Below, one piece after another: positions 8,782 to 16,933 of a stretch of DNA of 56,577 nt (its first letter is position 1; each line of letters starts with the position of its first letter). Position numbers and translations under genes: made by a program. The stretch comes from Clostridia bacterium (GTDB lineage Bacteria > Bacillota > Clostridia > Oscillospirales > Acutalibacteraceae). Under the pieces are notes generated by a model. The model ran no database searches. It worked only from the letters and a program-made list of their open reading frames with translations, and was not told where the DNA came from. The stretch covers positions 1 to 56,577 of the forward strand of contig JAGAKF010000103.1 of assembly GCA_017625835.1 (NCBI GenBank), read 5' to 3'.

Positions 8782-8810
8782 ATTGTATCATATTCCGACA
8801 AATTAATCAA
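8782..8810 (-). promoter_or_regulatory. Promoter of the SPFH / zinc-ribbon / TPM operon
   Basis: On the minus strand TTGATT and TACAAT are separated by 17 bp. The -35 box overlaps the stop codon of the upstream GH3 gene, so no separate terminator for GH3 is visible. Confidence 0.5.
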
Positions 8811-11217
8811 TATAATCAAGGCATAATGTCAGAACATTCCTTGCGCTTCGCTGTATTTCGCCAAGTGTGATTCCGTTTGGTTTGTCAAGATTTTCCAGAA
8901 GCGTCGGGTCAGGATGCTTCGTTGAACCGAAACGTCCGTTAACCCCGGGCATAAGAACGTCAACCTGTGCGCGAACACGGTAAGCATTGTCACGAAGACC
9001 GGGGAATTCAGGGCTCTTTGTGTGCTTTGTCCACCAGTCTGTCATAACGTTACCGTTGTAACCCCATTCACCGCGAAGCACTGTTGTTACCATATCGTAA
9101 TTGTTGTAGCTGTAAACAGAATTTACCTTATTGTAAGAAGTCATAATGTTCTTTGGCTGAGACTCCTTGACAACGATTTCGAACGGTTTAAGATAAATTT
9201 CGCGCAGTGCTTTTTCGCTTACTCTTGAATCGTTTTTGTTTCTGTTGACTTCCTGATTGTTGCAGGCGAAATGCTTCGGACACGCACTTGCACCCTGGGA
9301 CTGAACACCCCTTACAACAGCAGCGGCGCATTTACCGCTGGCTACGGGATCCTCGGAGAAGTATTCAAAGTTTCTTCCGCACAACGGATTTCTGTGAATG
9401 TTCATTCCGGGAGCAAGTAAAATGTCGGAACCGCATTCTTTCATTTCCTCTGCGACGAAAGAATAAACCTTTTCGATAAGCTCGGTGTTCCACGAAGCCG
9501 CCATACAAGCACCTGTCGGAAGAAGTGAACGCTTCTTTGTAACTCTTATTCCTGCAGGGCCGTCGGTTGTGCTGAGCGGAGGAATACCCTTATTCCTCAG
9601 AGAGGAGAGAACACCGCCGAATACGCCTGCGTTACCGCTTGTGCCGAGCGGACTGTGCATAGTGTAGTCACCTCGTGTTATCGCCTCAAGCTCTGTGAGT
9701 GTAAGCTGTGAAACAAACTCATCCATCGAAACTTTTCCGCTCTTTACATCGGAAAGCTTATATCCCTCGTCAAGAGAGTGGGGGAGAGCTTTCGGTATGT
9801 TTTTAAGAACGCGGTCTTTAAGATCAACGTTATTCATCGGAACAGTCTCTTTAGCCATTTTGCCGTCTGTTGATCGTGTCATTCTCTCAAAGCCGTTTTT
9901 AACGGCACAGACAGCTTCAAGCTTTTCAAGGCAACGGTTTTCGCTGTTACTGTAAATGCCTGCTTCGATTCCTCCACGTACACAGTCTGAAACAAAGAAT
10001 CTGTAATCACCTTTGAGAAGAACATAGGAGTTTTTGAAGCCTGTGTCTCCCTTGTCGTCATATGAGCTGACACTGTAAAGAGGGACATTGAAATTCAACA
10101 CACAGCTTTCACCTGCTTCGAGCAATTTTGTCTTTGCAAAATTGCAGAGCACTCTCTTGGCAGTTGCAGTTTTTCCTGCAGGAAGATCACAATAAATCTG
10201 AACGATTTCCTTGCCGCTTATTGCGCCAGTATTTGTAACCCTAACAGAAAGCGATGCCGCAGTGCCGTCACAGCTGAAGTTTTCAATTTCTGTTCTGAAC
10301 GATGTATAGCTGAGACCGAAGCCGAAAGGATAGAGCACTTTTTCGGGCGCAAATGTCTCGAAATATCTGTATCCTACGAAAATATCTTCTGTGTAATTGT
10401 TGAAATCTTTACCGCCGAAGTTTTCTGCACTCGGATAGTCGCAGTAATCATAAGCGATTGTATCAGTCAGCTTTGCGCACGGATTAACCTTGCCTGATAG
10501 AACATCATAAAGTGCTTTTCCGCTTTCCATACCGCCCTGAAAAGCGTAGAGAATTGCAGAAACCTTGTCACCGTATGAAGCGATTTTCTCCATATCAATT
10601 ATGTTACCGCAATCAAGGACAACAACCGTTTGCTTGAAATTACCCGTAACGGTATCGAGAAGTTTGATCTCGTCGTCTGTAAGGTAATAACTTCCCTTTG
10701 TGAGCTTGTTTTCTCTGTCTTCACCTGCGGCACGACCGATTACAATAACCGCAACGTCAGATTCGGAAGCTGCAGATTTAACAAGATTTTTTTCGGGAAT
10801 GAATTCAGGAAAATTGAACGGCCAGTGTCCCCAAAAGCCTTCATCGGGAGGATTTTTTTCGGACATTTCTCGGTAAAACTTGTCGATATCCTTGTTTATG
10901 ATTATTTCATTCCGGTTATGTAATGCCTCGGCAAGACTTACCTTGTAAGGGATGTTTACGTCGCCACCGCTGCCGTATCCGCAGTAGAAATAATCGTACT
11001 GACAACGACCGAAAACAGCAACCTTCTTGCCTGAGAGGGGAAGTGTATTTTCATTTTTAAGCATAACAATGCCCTCAGCGGCAAGCTGACGCAGATCTTT
11101 TCTTGCAGATTCGGGCACATCGTAGGCTTCTTCTGCCCATTTTGCCTGCTCCTGCGAAAGACCTCCTTCAAAGATACCTATTGCTTTTCTGATTATTTTA
11201 TTCAAAACATTAGCCAT
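8803..11217 (-). CDS. GH3 beta-glycosidase with inverted domain order
   Basis: 804 residues. Both GH3 domains are present but in reverse order. The alpha/beta sandwich domain comes first ('AAEGIVMLKNENTLPLSGKKVAVFG', then 'EDRENKLTKGSYYLTDDEIKLL' and 'GGMESGKALYDVLSGKVNP'), then an Fn3-like part ('GLSYTSFRTEI'), and the TIM-barrel domain last ('STTDGPAGIRV', 'LLAPGMNIHRNPLCGRNFEYFSEDP', 'KHFACNNQEVNRN'). The catalytic nucleophile is Asp727 in NVMTDWW. Reversed GH3 order is known from Ruminococcus albus and Butyrivibrio beta-glucosidases. The enzyme has no signal peptide, so it is probably a cytosolic beta-glucosidase or related hydrolase. The ATG follows TAGGAGTG. It is divergent from the ThuA-like gene. 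Confidence 0.92.
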   Translation of the reverse strand: MANVLNKIIRKAIGIFEGGLSQEQAKWAEEAYDVPESARKDLRQLAAEGIVMLKNENTLPLSGKKVAVFGRCQYDYFYCGYGSGGDVNIPYKVSLAEALHNRNEIIINKDIDKFYREMSEKNPPDEGFWGHWPFNFPEFIPEKNLVKSAASESDVAVIVIGRAAGEDRENKLTKGSYYLTDDEIKLLDTVTGNFKQTVVVLDCGNIIDMEKIASYGDKVSAILYAFQGGMESGKALYDVLSGKVNPCAKLTDTIAYDYCDYPSAENFGGKDFNNYTEDIFVGYRYFETFAPEKVLYPFGFGLSYTSFRTEIENFSCDGTAASLSVRVTNTGAISGKEIVQIYCDLPAGKTATAKRVLCNFAKTKLLEAGESCVLNFNVPLYSVSSYDDKGDTGFKNSYVLLKGDYRFFVSDCVRGGIEAGIYSNSENRCLEKLEAVCAVKNGFERMTRSTDGKMAKETVPMNNVDLKDRVLKNIPKALPHSLDEGYKLSDVKSGKVSMDEFVSQLTLTELEAITRGDYTMHSPLGTSGNAGVFGGVLSSLRNKGIPPLSTTDGPAGIRVTKKRSLLPTGACMAASWNTELIEKVYSFVAEEMKECGSDILLAPGMNIHRNPLCGRNFEYFSEDPVASGKCAAAVVRGVQSQGASACPKHFACNNQEVNRNKNDSRVSEKALREIYLKPFEIVVKESQPKNIMTSYNKVNSVYSYNNYDMVTTVLRGEWGYNGNVMTDWWTKHTKSPEFPGLRDNAYRVRAQVDVLMPGVNGRFGSTKHPDPTLLENLDKPNGITLGEIQRSARNVLTLCLDYID

Positions 11218-11237
11218 AAAATCACTCCTATAATGTC

Positions 11238-11266
11238 ATTTTACAATTTAAGATTGTCAAAGTCAA
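11238..11266 (-). promoter_or_regulatory. Promoter of the GH3 gene
   Basis: On the minus strand TTGACT and TAAAAT are separated by 17 bp, placing the start about 14 nt before the ATG-proximal ribosome site. Confidence 0.5.
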
Positions 11267-11295
11267 TGCACAGTGTAAAAATCCTTCTGTGTCTA

Positions 11296-11324
11296 TTGAA
11301 AATAAGAGCAATTTGTGATACCAT
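11296..11324 (+). promoter_or_regulatory. Promoter of the ThuA-like gene
   Basis: TTGAAA and TACCAT are separated by 17 bp, upstream of GGAGGTG and the ATG at 11347. It lies back to back with the GH3 promoter, so shared control is possible. Confidence 0.42.
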
Positions 11325-11346
11325 TTTAACAACGGAGGTGCAGATT

Positions 11347-12075
11347 ATGATAAATGTAACAGTATGGAACGAACATATACAGGATAAAACCGACGAAAAT
11401 GTTATTAAGGTTTATCCCAACGGAATCAATGCCTGTATCGTGGGTTTCCTCGGAAGAGATGAAGAACTCAACATAAGATGTGCAACCCAGGATGAGCCTG
11501 AGTGCGGTCTTCCCGATGAAGTTCTTGACAACACGGATGTACTCATCTGGTGGGCACATTGCGGCCACGCTGATGTACCCGATGAGCTCGTTTCAAAAAT
11601 TCAGGACAGAGTTCTAAGAGGTATGGGTATAATTCTTCTTCACTCTGCACACTATTCGAAGATTTTCCAGCGACTTATGGGAACAACTTGTTCGCTTAAA
11701 TGGCGTGAGGGCGACAGAGAACGTATCTGGAACATTAACCCGAATCATCCGATCGCAAAAGGCATCGGAGAATTCATTTACCTTGACGTTGAAGAAATGT
11801 ACGGCGAGCGTTTTGATATCCCAGAACCCGACGAGCTTATCTTCCTGGGTTGGTTCGGCGGCGGAGAAGTTTTCCGTTCGGGTTGCTGTTGGAACAGGGG
11901 TCTCGGAAAGGTGTTTTATTTCCAGCCAGGTCACGAGACAAGCCCGACTTTCCACAACAGCGATATTCAGAGAGTTATAACAAATGCTGTTCACTGGGTA
12001 GCTCCTGAAAAAATAAAGGCTGAGCCGATTGATGCTCCGTGGAGCGAGTCTCCCGAAAAACTCCTCAATGCATAA
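11347..12075 (+). CDS. ThuA-like domain protein (trehalose utilisation family)
   Basis: 242 residues. 'VTVWNEHIQDK' at the start, 'LDNTDVLIWWAHCGHADV', 'LRGMGIILLHSAHYSKIF' and 'NPNHPIAKGI' are typical of the ThuA family (PF06283), which has a class I glutamine amidotransferase-like fold. The closing 'GLGKVFYFQPGHETSPTFHN' contains the conserved GHE. ThuA proteins are implicated in trehalose and other sugar catabolism, with no firmly settled reaction. I chose the ATG at 11347 because GGAGGTG sits 7 bp upstream; the longer frame extends through the promoter. Its position, divergent from GH3, suggests a role in sugar use. Confidence 0.85.
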   Translation: MINVTVWNEHIQDKTDENVIKVYPNGINACIVGFLGRDEELNIRCATQDEPECGLPDEVLDNTDVLIWWAHCGHADVPDELVSKIQDRVLRGMGIILLHSAHYSKIFQRLMGTTCSLKWREGDRERIWNINPNHPIAKGIGEFIYLDVEEMYGERFDIPEPDELIFLGWFGGGEVFRSGCCWNRGLGKVFYFQPGHETSPTFHNSDIQRVITNAVHWVAPEKIKAEPIDAPWSESPEKLLNA

Positions 12076-12082
12076 AATTACT

Positions 12083-12112
12083 GACCTCCCGGAAAACCGG
12101 GAGGTTTATTCA
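12083..12112 (+). terminator. Intrinsic terminator
   Basis: acctcccgg (12084-12092) pairs with ccgggaggt (12097-12105) around an AAAA loop, followed by tttattc. Confidence 0.75.
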
Positions 12113-12126
12113 AGTGGTGATACTTA

Positions 12127-12951
12127 ATGAAAGTAAATTTCAGATGTCCCGTCTGCGGCAACATTCTCAATGAGGACGGTAAAACGTACCGTTGTGAAAA
12201 TAACCATTGTTTCGATAAAGCAAAGCAGGGCTATGTAAATCTTCTTCAGTCTCAGAAGTCTTCGAAAAAGCGTCACGGTGACGACACACTTATGGTAAAG
12301 GCAAGGCAGGATTTCCTCGAAAAAGGTTATTATCAGAACCTTTGTGACGAGCTGATAAATGCCGTTATTAAAACCGAATCCGACGAACCTGTGCTGGTGG
12401 ACTTAGGTTGCGGCGAATGCTGGTACACGGCGCAGTTTTACGAAAGCCTTGTGGCTGAAGGGAAACATCCTGCAGTTTTCGGAATAGATATTTCAAAGCA
12501 GGCTCTGATAACGGGCTCAAGGCGCTTCAAGGATCTGAAGCTTGCCGTTGCAAGCACATCGGATATTCCTTTACCCGACGAAAGCTGTGATATTGTGGTA
12601 TGTGTCTTCGCTCCTTATTCGGAATCGGAAGTGCTTCGCGTGCTTAGAAGCGGGGGAGTGTTCATAAAAGCATTTCCGCTTGAAAATCACCTCATGGGGC
12701 TCAAAAGTGCGATTTATGACAAACCGTACAAAAACGAAGTAAGCTGTGAGATCTGTGACGGATTTGAAGAAACAGATTTTGTAAAGACGTACAATAAAAT
12801 CACGCTTGAGACCAATGAGGACATAATCAATCTTTTCAAAATGACACCGTATTATTATAAAACAGGCAGAAATGACCAGATAAAGATCGAAAATCTTTCG
12901 TTCCTTCAGACGGAAACAGAATTTGGGATCATTACTTACAAAAAAGTGTAA
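12127..12951 (+). CDS. rlmA: 23S rRNA (guanine-N1) methyltransferase, RlmA type
   Basis: 274 residues. The N-terminal zinc finger is clear: CPVCGN at residues 8-13 and CENNHCFD near 24-30, followed by 'AKQGYVNLL', the hallmark of RlmA. The SAM-binding Rossmann domain follows ('VLVDLGCGECWYT', then 'VFGIDISKQAL' and 'CDIVVCVFAPYSESEVLRVLRSGG'). In Gram-positive bacteria the homologue methylates G748 of 23S rRNA (TlrB/RlmA-II); Gram-negative RlmA acts on G745. Which site is used here is not certain, though G748 fits the lineage. The ribosome site is AAGTGGTGAT. It follows a terminator with only 15 bp between, so the start of its transcript is unclear. Confidence 0.88.
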   Translation: MKVNFRCPVCGNILNEDGKTYRCENNHCFDKAKQGYVNLLQSQKSSKKRHGDDTLMVKARQDFLEKGYYQNLCDELINAVIKTESDEPVLVDLGCGECWYTAQFYESLVAEGKHPAVFGIDISKQALITGSRRFKDLKLAVASTSDIPLPDESCDIVVCVFAPYSESEVLRVLRSGGVFIKAFPLENHLMGLKSAIYDKPYKNEVSCEICDGFEETDFVKTYNKITLETNEDIINLFKMTPYYYKTGRNDQIKIENLSFLQTETEFGIITYKKV

Positions 12952-12958
12952 AAAACAG

Positions 12959-12987
12959 TTGTTTTTATTGTGCGGATAATGTATAAT
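12959..12987 (+). promoter_or_regulatory. Promoter of the kinase-GH4 operon
   Basis: TTGTTT and TATAAT are separated by 17 bp. The start is predicted near 12994, leaving a leader of about 90 nt before the kinase gene. Confidence 0.55.
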
Positions 12988-12992
12988 ACTTA

Positions 12993-13015
12993 CGTACGTA
13001 TTGTGAATACGTGCG
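12993..13015. promoter_or_regulatory. Inverted repeat at the transcription start (operator or 5' hairpin)
   Basis: cgtacgtatt (12993-13002) and aatacgtgcg (13006-13015) form a 10-bp inverted repeat with a GTG centre and one T-G mismatch. It starts at the predicted +1 of the kinase-GH4 transcript, a normal place for a repressor operator; it could equally be an mRNA-stabilising 5' hairpin. Confidence 0.4.
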
Positions 13016-13083
13016 GGCTGCTTCGGCAGGTACAACTCATTTACTTTTAAAGTTTTTGAAATAAAATCAAAGGAGATACCGAA

Positions 13084-14022
13084 TTGAGTTATTACATTGG
13101 TGTTGACGGCGGCGGAACAAAAACCGCTTATGCCCTTTTTGATGAGGACAAAAAAATTGTTGCTATGGTCAAAGGACCCGGCAGCAACCACGAAAATATG
13201 GAAGGTAGCTTTGATGAGGCGGCAGATATCATCTGGGACGGTCTTAAAAAGCTTGTAAAGGAAGCAGGCATTTCTCTTAAAGAGGTTTCTTTTACCCTTA
13301 TGGGACTTGCAGGTATCGACCACCAGTATCAGCACGACGAGATGACAAAGCGTCTTCTTGACTACGGCCTTGAAAACTTTGAAATCTACAACGACGGTTT
13401 TATCGTTGTTAAGGCAGGCTCAACTGGCCCTGCAGCAATCGGCTTCAACTGCGGTACAGGTACTTGCTGTAACGCAATTGACTCTGACGGAAAAATGCTT
13501 CAGCTTGCAGGTCTTTCAGAGTATTCGGGCGACGTAGGCAACGGTCATTGGATCGCATCGCAGACATATAAGATCGTTTACGATGATGTTTATCTCGGAC
13601 TCAGAAAAACTGCAGTTACAAAGATGGTATTTGACGAGTATTCAATCTCTTCAAAAGAGGAGTTCCTTTCACTCGTTTCAAAGTTTGAGGAAGAGGATGC
13701 AGATACATTTATCATGCGCCTTATCGACTTCTTCTTTGATGCAGCTAAGCTTGGCGACAAGGTAGTTCTTGATATCATCGACGAAATGGCAGAAAGAGGA
13801 GCAGCACTTATTACTGCACATCTTAATACACTTAATTTCAAGGATGAGGTTGTTGAAGTTGTTCTTTCAGGATCAATTCATACAAAGCTTCCGTCAGAAA
13901 TTTACCTTAAGGCTCTTATGGATAAGGCAGTTAAGGCAAGCGGCAGAAAGCTTAACTTCATCAAGCTTACTCAGCCTCCCGTTACAGGTTGCGTAAACTG
14001 GATTTTCCAGCAGTATAAATAA
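13084..14022 (+). CDS. BadF/BadG-type ATPase, N-acetylglucosamine/sugar kinase-like
   Basis: 312 residues, with the ASKHA (actin/hexokinase) fold. The phosphate-1 loop is 'YIGVDGGGTKTAYALFD' (residues 4-20), 'MGLAGID' gives the connecting strand, and 'GFNCGTGTCCNAID' the phosphate-2 loop; 'EVVLSGSI' is the adenosine motif region. This BadF/BcrA family group (PF01869) includes N-acetylglucosamine kinases and other sugar kinases. It lies 15 bp before a GH4 phospho-glycosidase, which suggests that it phosphorylates the sugar or disaccharide cleaved by that enzyme (inference). The start is a TTG at 13084, with AAAGGAG 8 bp upstream; no better ATG exists. Confidence 0.85.
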   Translation: MSYYIGVDGGGTKTAYALFDEDKKIVAMVKGPGSNHENMEGSFDEAADIIWDGLKKLVKEAGISLKEVSFTLMGLAGIDHQYQHDEMTKRLLDYGLENFEIYNDGFIVVKAGSTGPAAIGFNCGTGTCCNAIDSDGKMLQLAGLSEYSGDVGNGHWIASQTYKIVYDDVYLGLRKTAVTKMVFDEYSISSKEEFLSLVSKFEEEDADTFIMRLIDFFFDAAKLGDKVVLDIIDEMAERGAALITAHLNTLNFKDEVVEVVLSGSIHTKLPSEIYLKALMDKAVKASGRKLNFIKLTQPPVTGCVNWIFQQYK

Positions 14023-14037
14023 GAAAGGGTTTTTCAG

Positions 14038-15318
14038 ATGAAAGAAATTACAGTTGCCGTTATCGGCTCAGGTAGTACATATTGTCCCGAGCTTGTGGAC
14101 GGTTTCCTCAAGGCACAGGATACTCTTAAGCTCAAGAAGATTTCTTTTATGGATATCGACGAGAGAAAACGCAATATAGTAGGTAATCTTTGCATCCGTA
14201 TGCTTGAAAAAGCAGGCGTTGACTGCGAAGTTGTTATAACAGACGACGTTGATACAGCTCTTCAGGGCGCAGATTTCGTTGTTACACAGATCCGTGTAGG
14301 TAAGCTTCCTGCTCGTCACCTTGACGAAAGCATTCCGAAGAAGTACGGTCTCATCGGTCAGGAAACAACAGGTATCGGCGGTATGTTCAAGGCTCTTCGT
14401 ACAATCCCTGTTATCAAGCACATCTGCGAAAGAATCGAAGCAATCTGCCCCGATGCATGGCTTATCAACTTCACTAACCCCTCAGGTATCATCACAGAGT
14501 TTGTTCTTAACCACACAAACGTAAAGAACATCGGTCTTTGCAACGTGCCGATCGATATGCTTGACGACGTTAAGGAAATCACAGGCGAAGATGTTGATAT
14601 TGAATACGTTGGTCTTAACCACCTCAGCTGGATTACTTCAGTTAAGAAGAACGGCGAAGAGCTTCTTCCGGGTCTTATTGAGTCAGGCTTCTCACCGAAG
14701 GTTATGGCAAATATCAAGGACGACGGATTTGACCTTGAATGCCTCAAGGCTGTACAGGGCCTTCCCTCATCTTATCTCCAGTATTATTACTGCAGAGAGG
14801 CTAAGCTTGAGCATCAGAGAACTGACGACAAGACAAGAGCTGAAGTTTGTATGGAAATCGAAGAACAGCTTCTTGAAATGTACAACGATGAGGAGCTTTG
14901 CATTAAGCCTGCTCTTCTCGATAAGCGTGGCGGTCACAAGTATTCACTTGCTGCTGTGTCGCTCATCAACTCACTTGCAAACGATGTAAACGACATTCAG
15001 GTTGTTAACGTTAAGAATAACGGCACACTTGATTTCCTCGATGACGATGCAATTATCGAGGCTCCGTCAGTAATCGGTGCAGACGGCGCAAAACCCGTCA
15101 AGGTTGAAAACTTCAATAATCAGCACATTATCGCTCTTATGAGAGTTGTTAAGGCTTACGAAAAGTTTACCGTTGAAGCTGCAACAACAGGCTCAGACGA
15201 GGCTGCTATCAAAGGCTTGCTTGTTCATCCGCTTGTCGGCGACTGGGAAAAGGCAACAAAGTGCTATGCAGAAATGAAGGAAGCTCATAAGGATTATCTT
15301 CCCGAGTTTGAGTTTTAA
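14038..15318 (+). CDS. GH4 NAD+/Mn2+-dependent 6-phospho-glycosidase
   Basis: 426 residues, a usual GH4 length. The NAD-binding motif 'VAVIGSGSTYCPELVDGF' opens the protein. The metal ligands are Cys168 in 'GLCNVP' and His195 in 'GLNHLSW'; 'INFTNPSGI' and 'GQETTGIGG' are conserved catalytic segments. The sequence is closest in character to 6-phospho-beta-glucosidases (LicH/CelF/BglT). The reaction is oxidation at C3 followed by elimination, cleaving a disaccharide 6-phosphate in the cytoplasm. It is cotranscribed with the BadF-type kinase. No PTS component is visible in the window, so the phosphate may come from that kinase rather than from transport. Confidence 0.92.
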   Translation: MKEITVAVIGSGSTYCPELVDGFLKAQDTLKLKKISFMDIDERKRNIVGNLCIRMLEKAGVDCEVVITDDVDTALQGADFVVTQIRVGKLPARHLDESIPKKYGLIGQETTGIGGMFKALRTIPVIKHICERIEAICPDAWLINFTNPSGIITEFVLNHTNVKNIGLCNVPIDMLDDVKEITGEDVDIEYVGLNHLSWITSVKKNGEELLPGLIESGFSPKVMANIKDDGFDLECLKAVQGLPSSYLQYYYCREAKLEHQRTDDKTRAEVCMEIEEQLLEMYNDEELCIKPALLDKRGGHKYSLAAVSLINSLANDVNDIQVVNVKNNGTLDFLDDDAIIEAPSVIGADGAKPVKVENFNNQHIIALMRVVKAYEKFTVEAATTGSDEAAIKGLLVHPLVGDWEKATKCYAEMKEAHKDYLPEFEF

Positions 15319-15331
15319 TAATTAAAAATTT

Positions 15332-15368
15332 AAACGCAGGTTTCGCTTTTTGAAACCTGCGTTTTTTG
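15332..15368. terminator. Bidirectional intrinsic terminator
   Basis: A 13-bp stem (aaacgcaggtttc 15332-15344 with gaaacctgcgttt 15352-15364) and a T-run follow the GH4 gene. On the minus strand it ends the histidine kinase gene. Confidence 0.88.
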
Positions 15369-16931
15369 TTATTCATTTTCCGCTTTTGGCGGATTGCCTT
15401 TTGCAATATCGAACCAGAACTCAACACCGCCGTTAGTGTTGTTAACGCCGCATTGCTGCGAATGTGCATCCTGCACAGCCTTGACAATTGAAAGACCGAG
15501 ACCGAAATGTCCTTCGGAACGAAGTCTGGCGGCATCTCTGCGGTAGAAGCTGTCCCAGAGCTTCTGTACGTCTTCCTGAGGAACGGGATCACCTGTGTTG
15601 AATACGTAAATCCTGTAACACGTTTCCGTTTCTTCAAGGTGTATTTCAATTACTCTTTCTTCACCGCCGATATATGAAACAGCATTTGAAATAAGGTTAT
15701 TGAAAACAAATTGAAGTCTTGAAACATCAGCATATCCGTAAAACTTATCTTTGATACTGTTTATGGCATAAATTCCGTTTTTCTCGAAGATTTTAGTGTG
15801 AAGCTTCATTCGTTCATCAATGAAATCATTTATAAGGAAATTTCTGAGTTCAAGCTTGCCCGTGTGCTGTATGTTTGAAAGGCTCATCATATCAACAACA
15901 AGATCGGTCATTCTGCCGCATTCTTCAATGATTGTATCGCAGTATTCAGATGTAGCTTCCTTGTCATCGAGGACGTATTTTATACCCTCTGCATAGCCCT
16001 GGATAATAGAAATCGGGGTTTTAAGCTCGTGCGAAGTGTCTGCAATAAACTTGGCTCGCGACTTCTGCTCGATATCTTTTTCTTCAAGCTGTGCGGCGAG
16101 AACCTCCGATTTTTCGAGAAGCCTTTCCTGCGTAAGCATAAGTGATTCGTAAAGAGTGTTAATATTTACAATAGCATCTTCTGTTTCTATTCGGAAAACA
16201 CTTTTTCTTACAGGGATACGGATATTCTTATCCTTTTCTTCCGCCATAATTTTTGTGCCGTAAACGATGTCATCAAGCGGTTTAGTGATTCGGGAAATAT
16301 AAAAATAAACAGCGATTGAAACCGCGATGAATATGATTATTGCAATAATTACTGAAGCTCGCGAAATTGATTTAACCATAGAATCGATCAACGAGTAATC
16401 GACAGCGGTTACGTAAATATATTCACCGTTATCCGACGGAGAAACAAAGACGAAAAAGCTTTTTTCATAAACGTCTTTCCTAAGAATACCTGAAAAAGAG
16501 TTGTCGTCATATTCATAAAAAAGCTCAAAATCAGAGGCAGAATACCCGACTACAGGATTGAAATCTTCTTTGATTTCATAGTCATTGGTGGAGTTGAATA
16601 TGATACCGTGGTAGCTTTTTGAATAAACGCTGTCAGTGTATTCATCTGTTACTGGGTTTTTAGAATATATTTCGACCATAACATCGTGGTCGATTTCAAC
16701 TTCAAAGATTCTTTCCAGAACATCGTCAGCCAAAAGATCAATATCCTTCAAATTTTTACAGGCTTCCTGCAACTGCAATATCTGTGATCCTTCAATTATA
16801 TGCACATAAAATGAGCCTGAGGAGAAAAGGGTGACAGCTATTACAAGGAAGAAAATCAGAATAAACTGAACGAAAACCTGAATATGGATTTTTGGAAAAA
16901 TTCTGGAAATTTTTCGTCTGTGAAAACTCAA
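15369..16931 (-). CDS. Sensor histidine kinase of a two-component system
   Basis: 520 residues. Two transmembrane helices (about 17-38 and 192-212) enclose an extracellular sensor domain of about 150 residues. A HAMP linker ('SRITKPLDDIVYGTKIMAEE') leads to the HisKA domain with the phospho-acceptor His301 in 'ADTSHELKTPIS'. The HATPase part has the N box 'FNNLISNAVSY', the G1 box 'VFNTGDPVP' and G2 'GHFGLGLSIV'. It autophosphorylates and passes phosphate to the adjacent OmpR-type regulator. The start is TTG at 16931, 2 bp after the regulator's stop, with GAGGTGA at the right distance; no ATG exists before the sensor domain. The signal is unknown. Confidence 0.92.
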   Translation of the reverse strand: MSFHRRKISRIFPKIHIQVFVQFILIFFLVIAVTLFSSGSFYVHIIEGSQILQLQEACKNLKDIDLLADDVLERIFEVEIDHDVMVEIYSKNPVTDEYTDSVYSKSYHGIIFNSTNDYEIKEDFNPVVGYSASDFELFYEYDDNSFSGILRKDVYEKSFFVFVSPSDNGEYIYVTAVDYSLIDSMVKSISRASVIIAIIIFIAVSIAVYFYISRITKPLDDIVYGTKIMAEEKDKNIRIPVRKSVFRIETEDAIVNINTLYESLMLTQERLLEKSEVLAAQLEEKDIEQKSRAKFIADTSHELKTPISIIQGYAEGIKYVLDDKEATSEYCDTIIEECGRMTDLVVDMMSLSNIQHTGKLELRNFLINDFIDERMKLHTKIFEKNGIYAINSIKDKFYGYADVSRLQFVFNNLISNAVSYIGGEERVIEIHLEETETCYRIYVFNTGDPVPQEDVQKLWDSFYRRDAARLRSEGHFGLGLSIVKAVQDAHSQQCGVNNTNGGVEFWFDIAKGNPPKAENE

Positions 16932-16933
16932 GG

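Noticed and set aside
12571-13335. Long minus-strand open frame (254 codons) across the rlmA end and the kinase start
   Set aside because: It is antisense to two well-supported genes, crosses their intergenic region and promoter, and has no family pattern.
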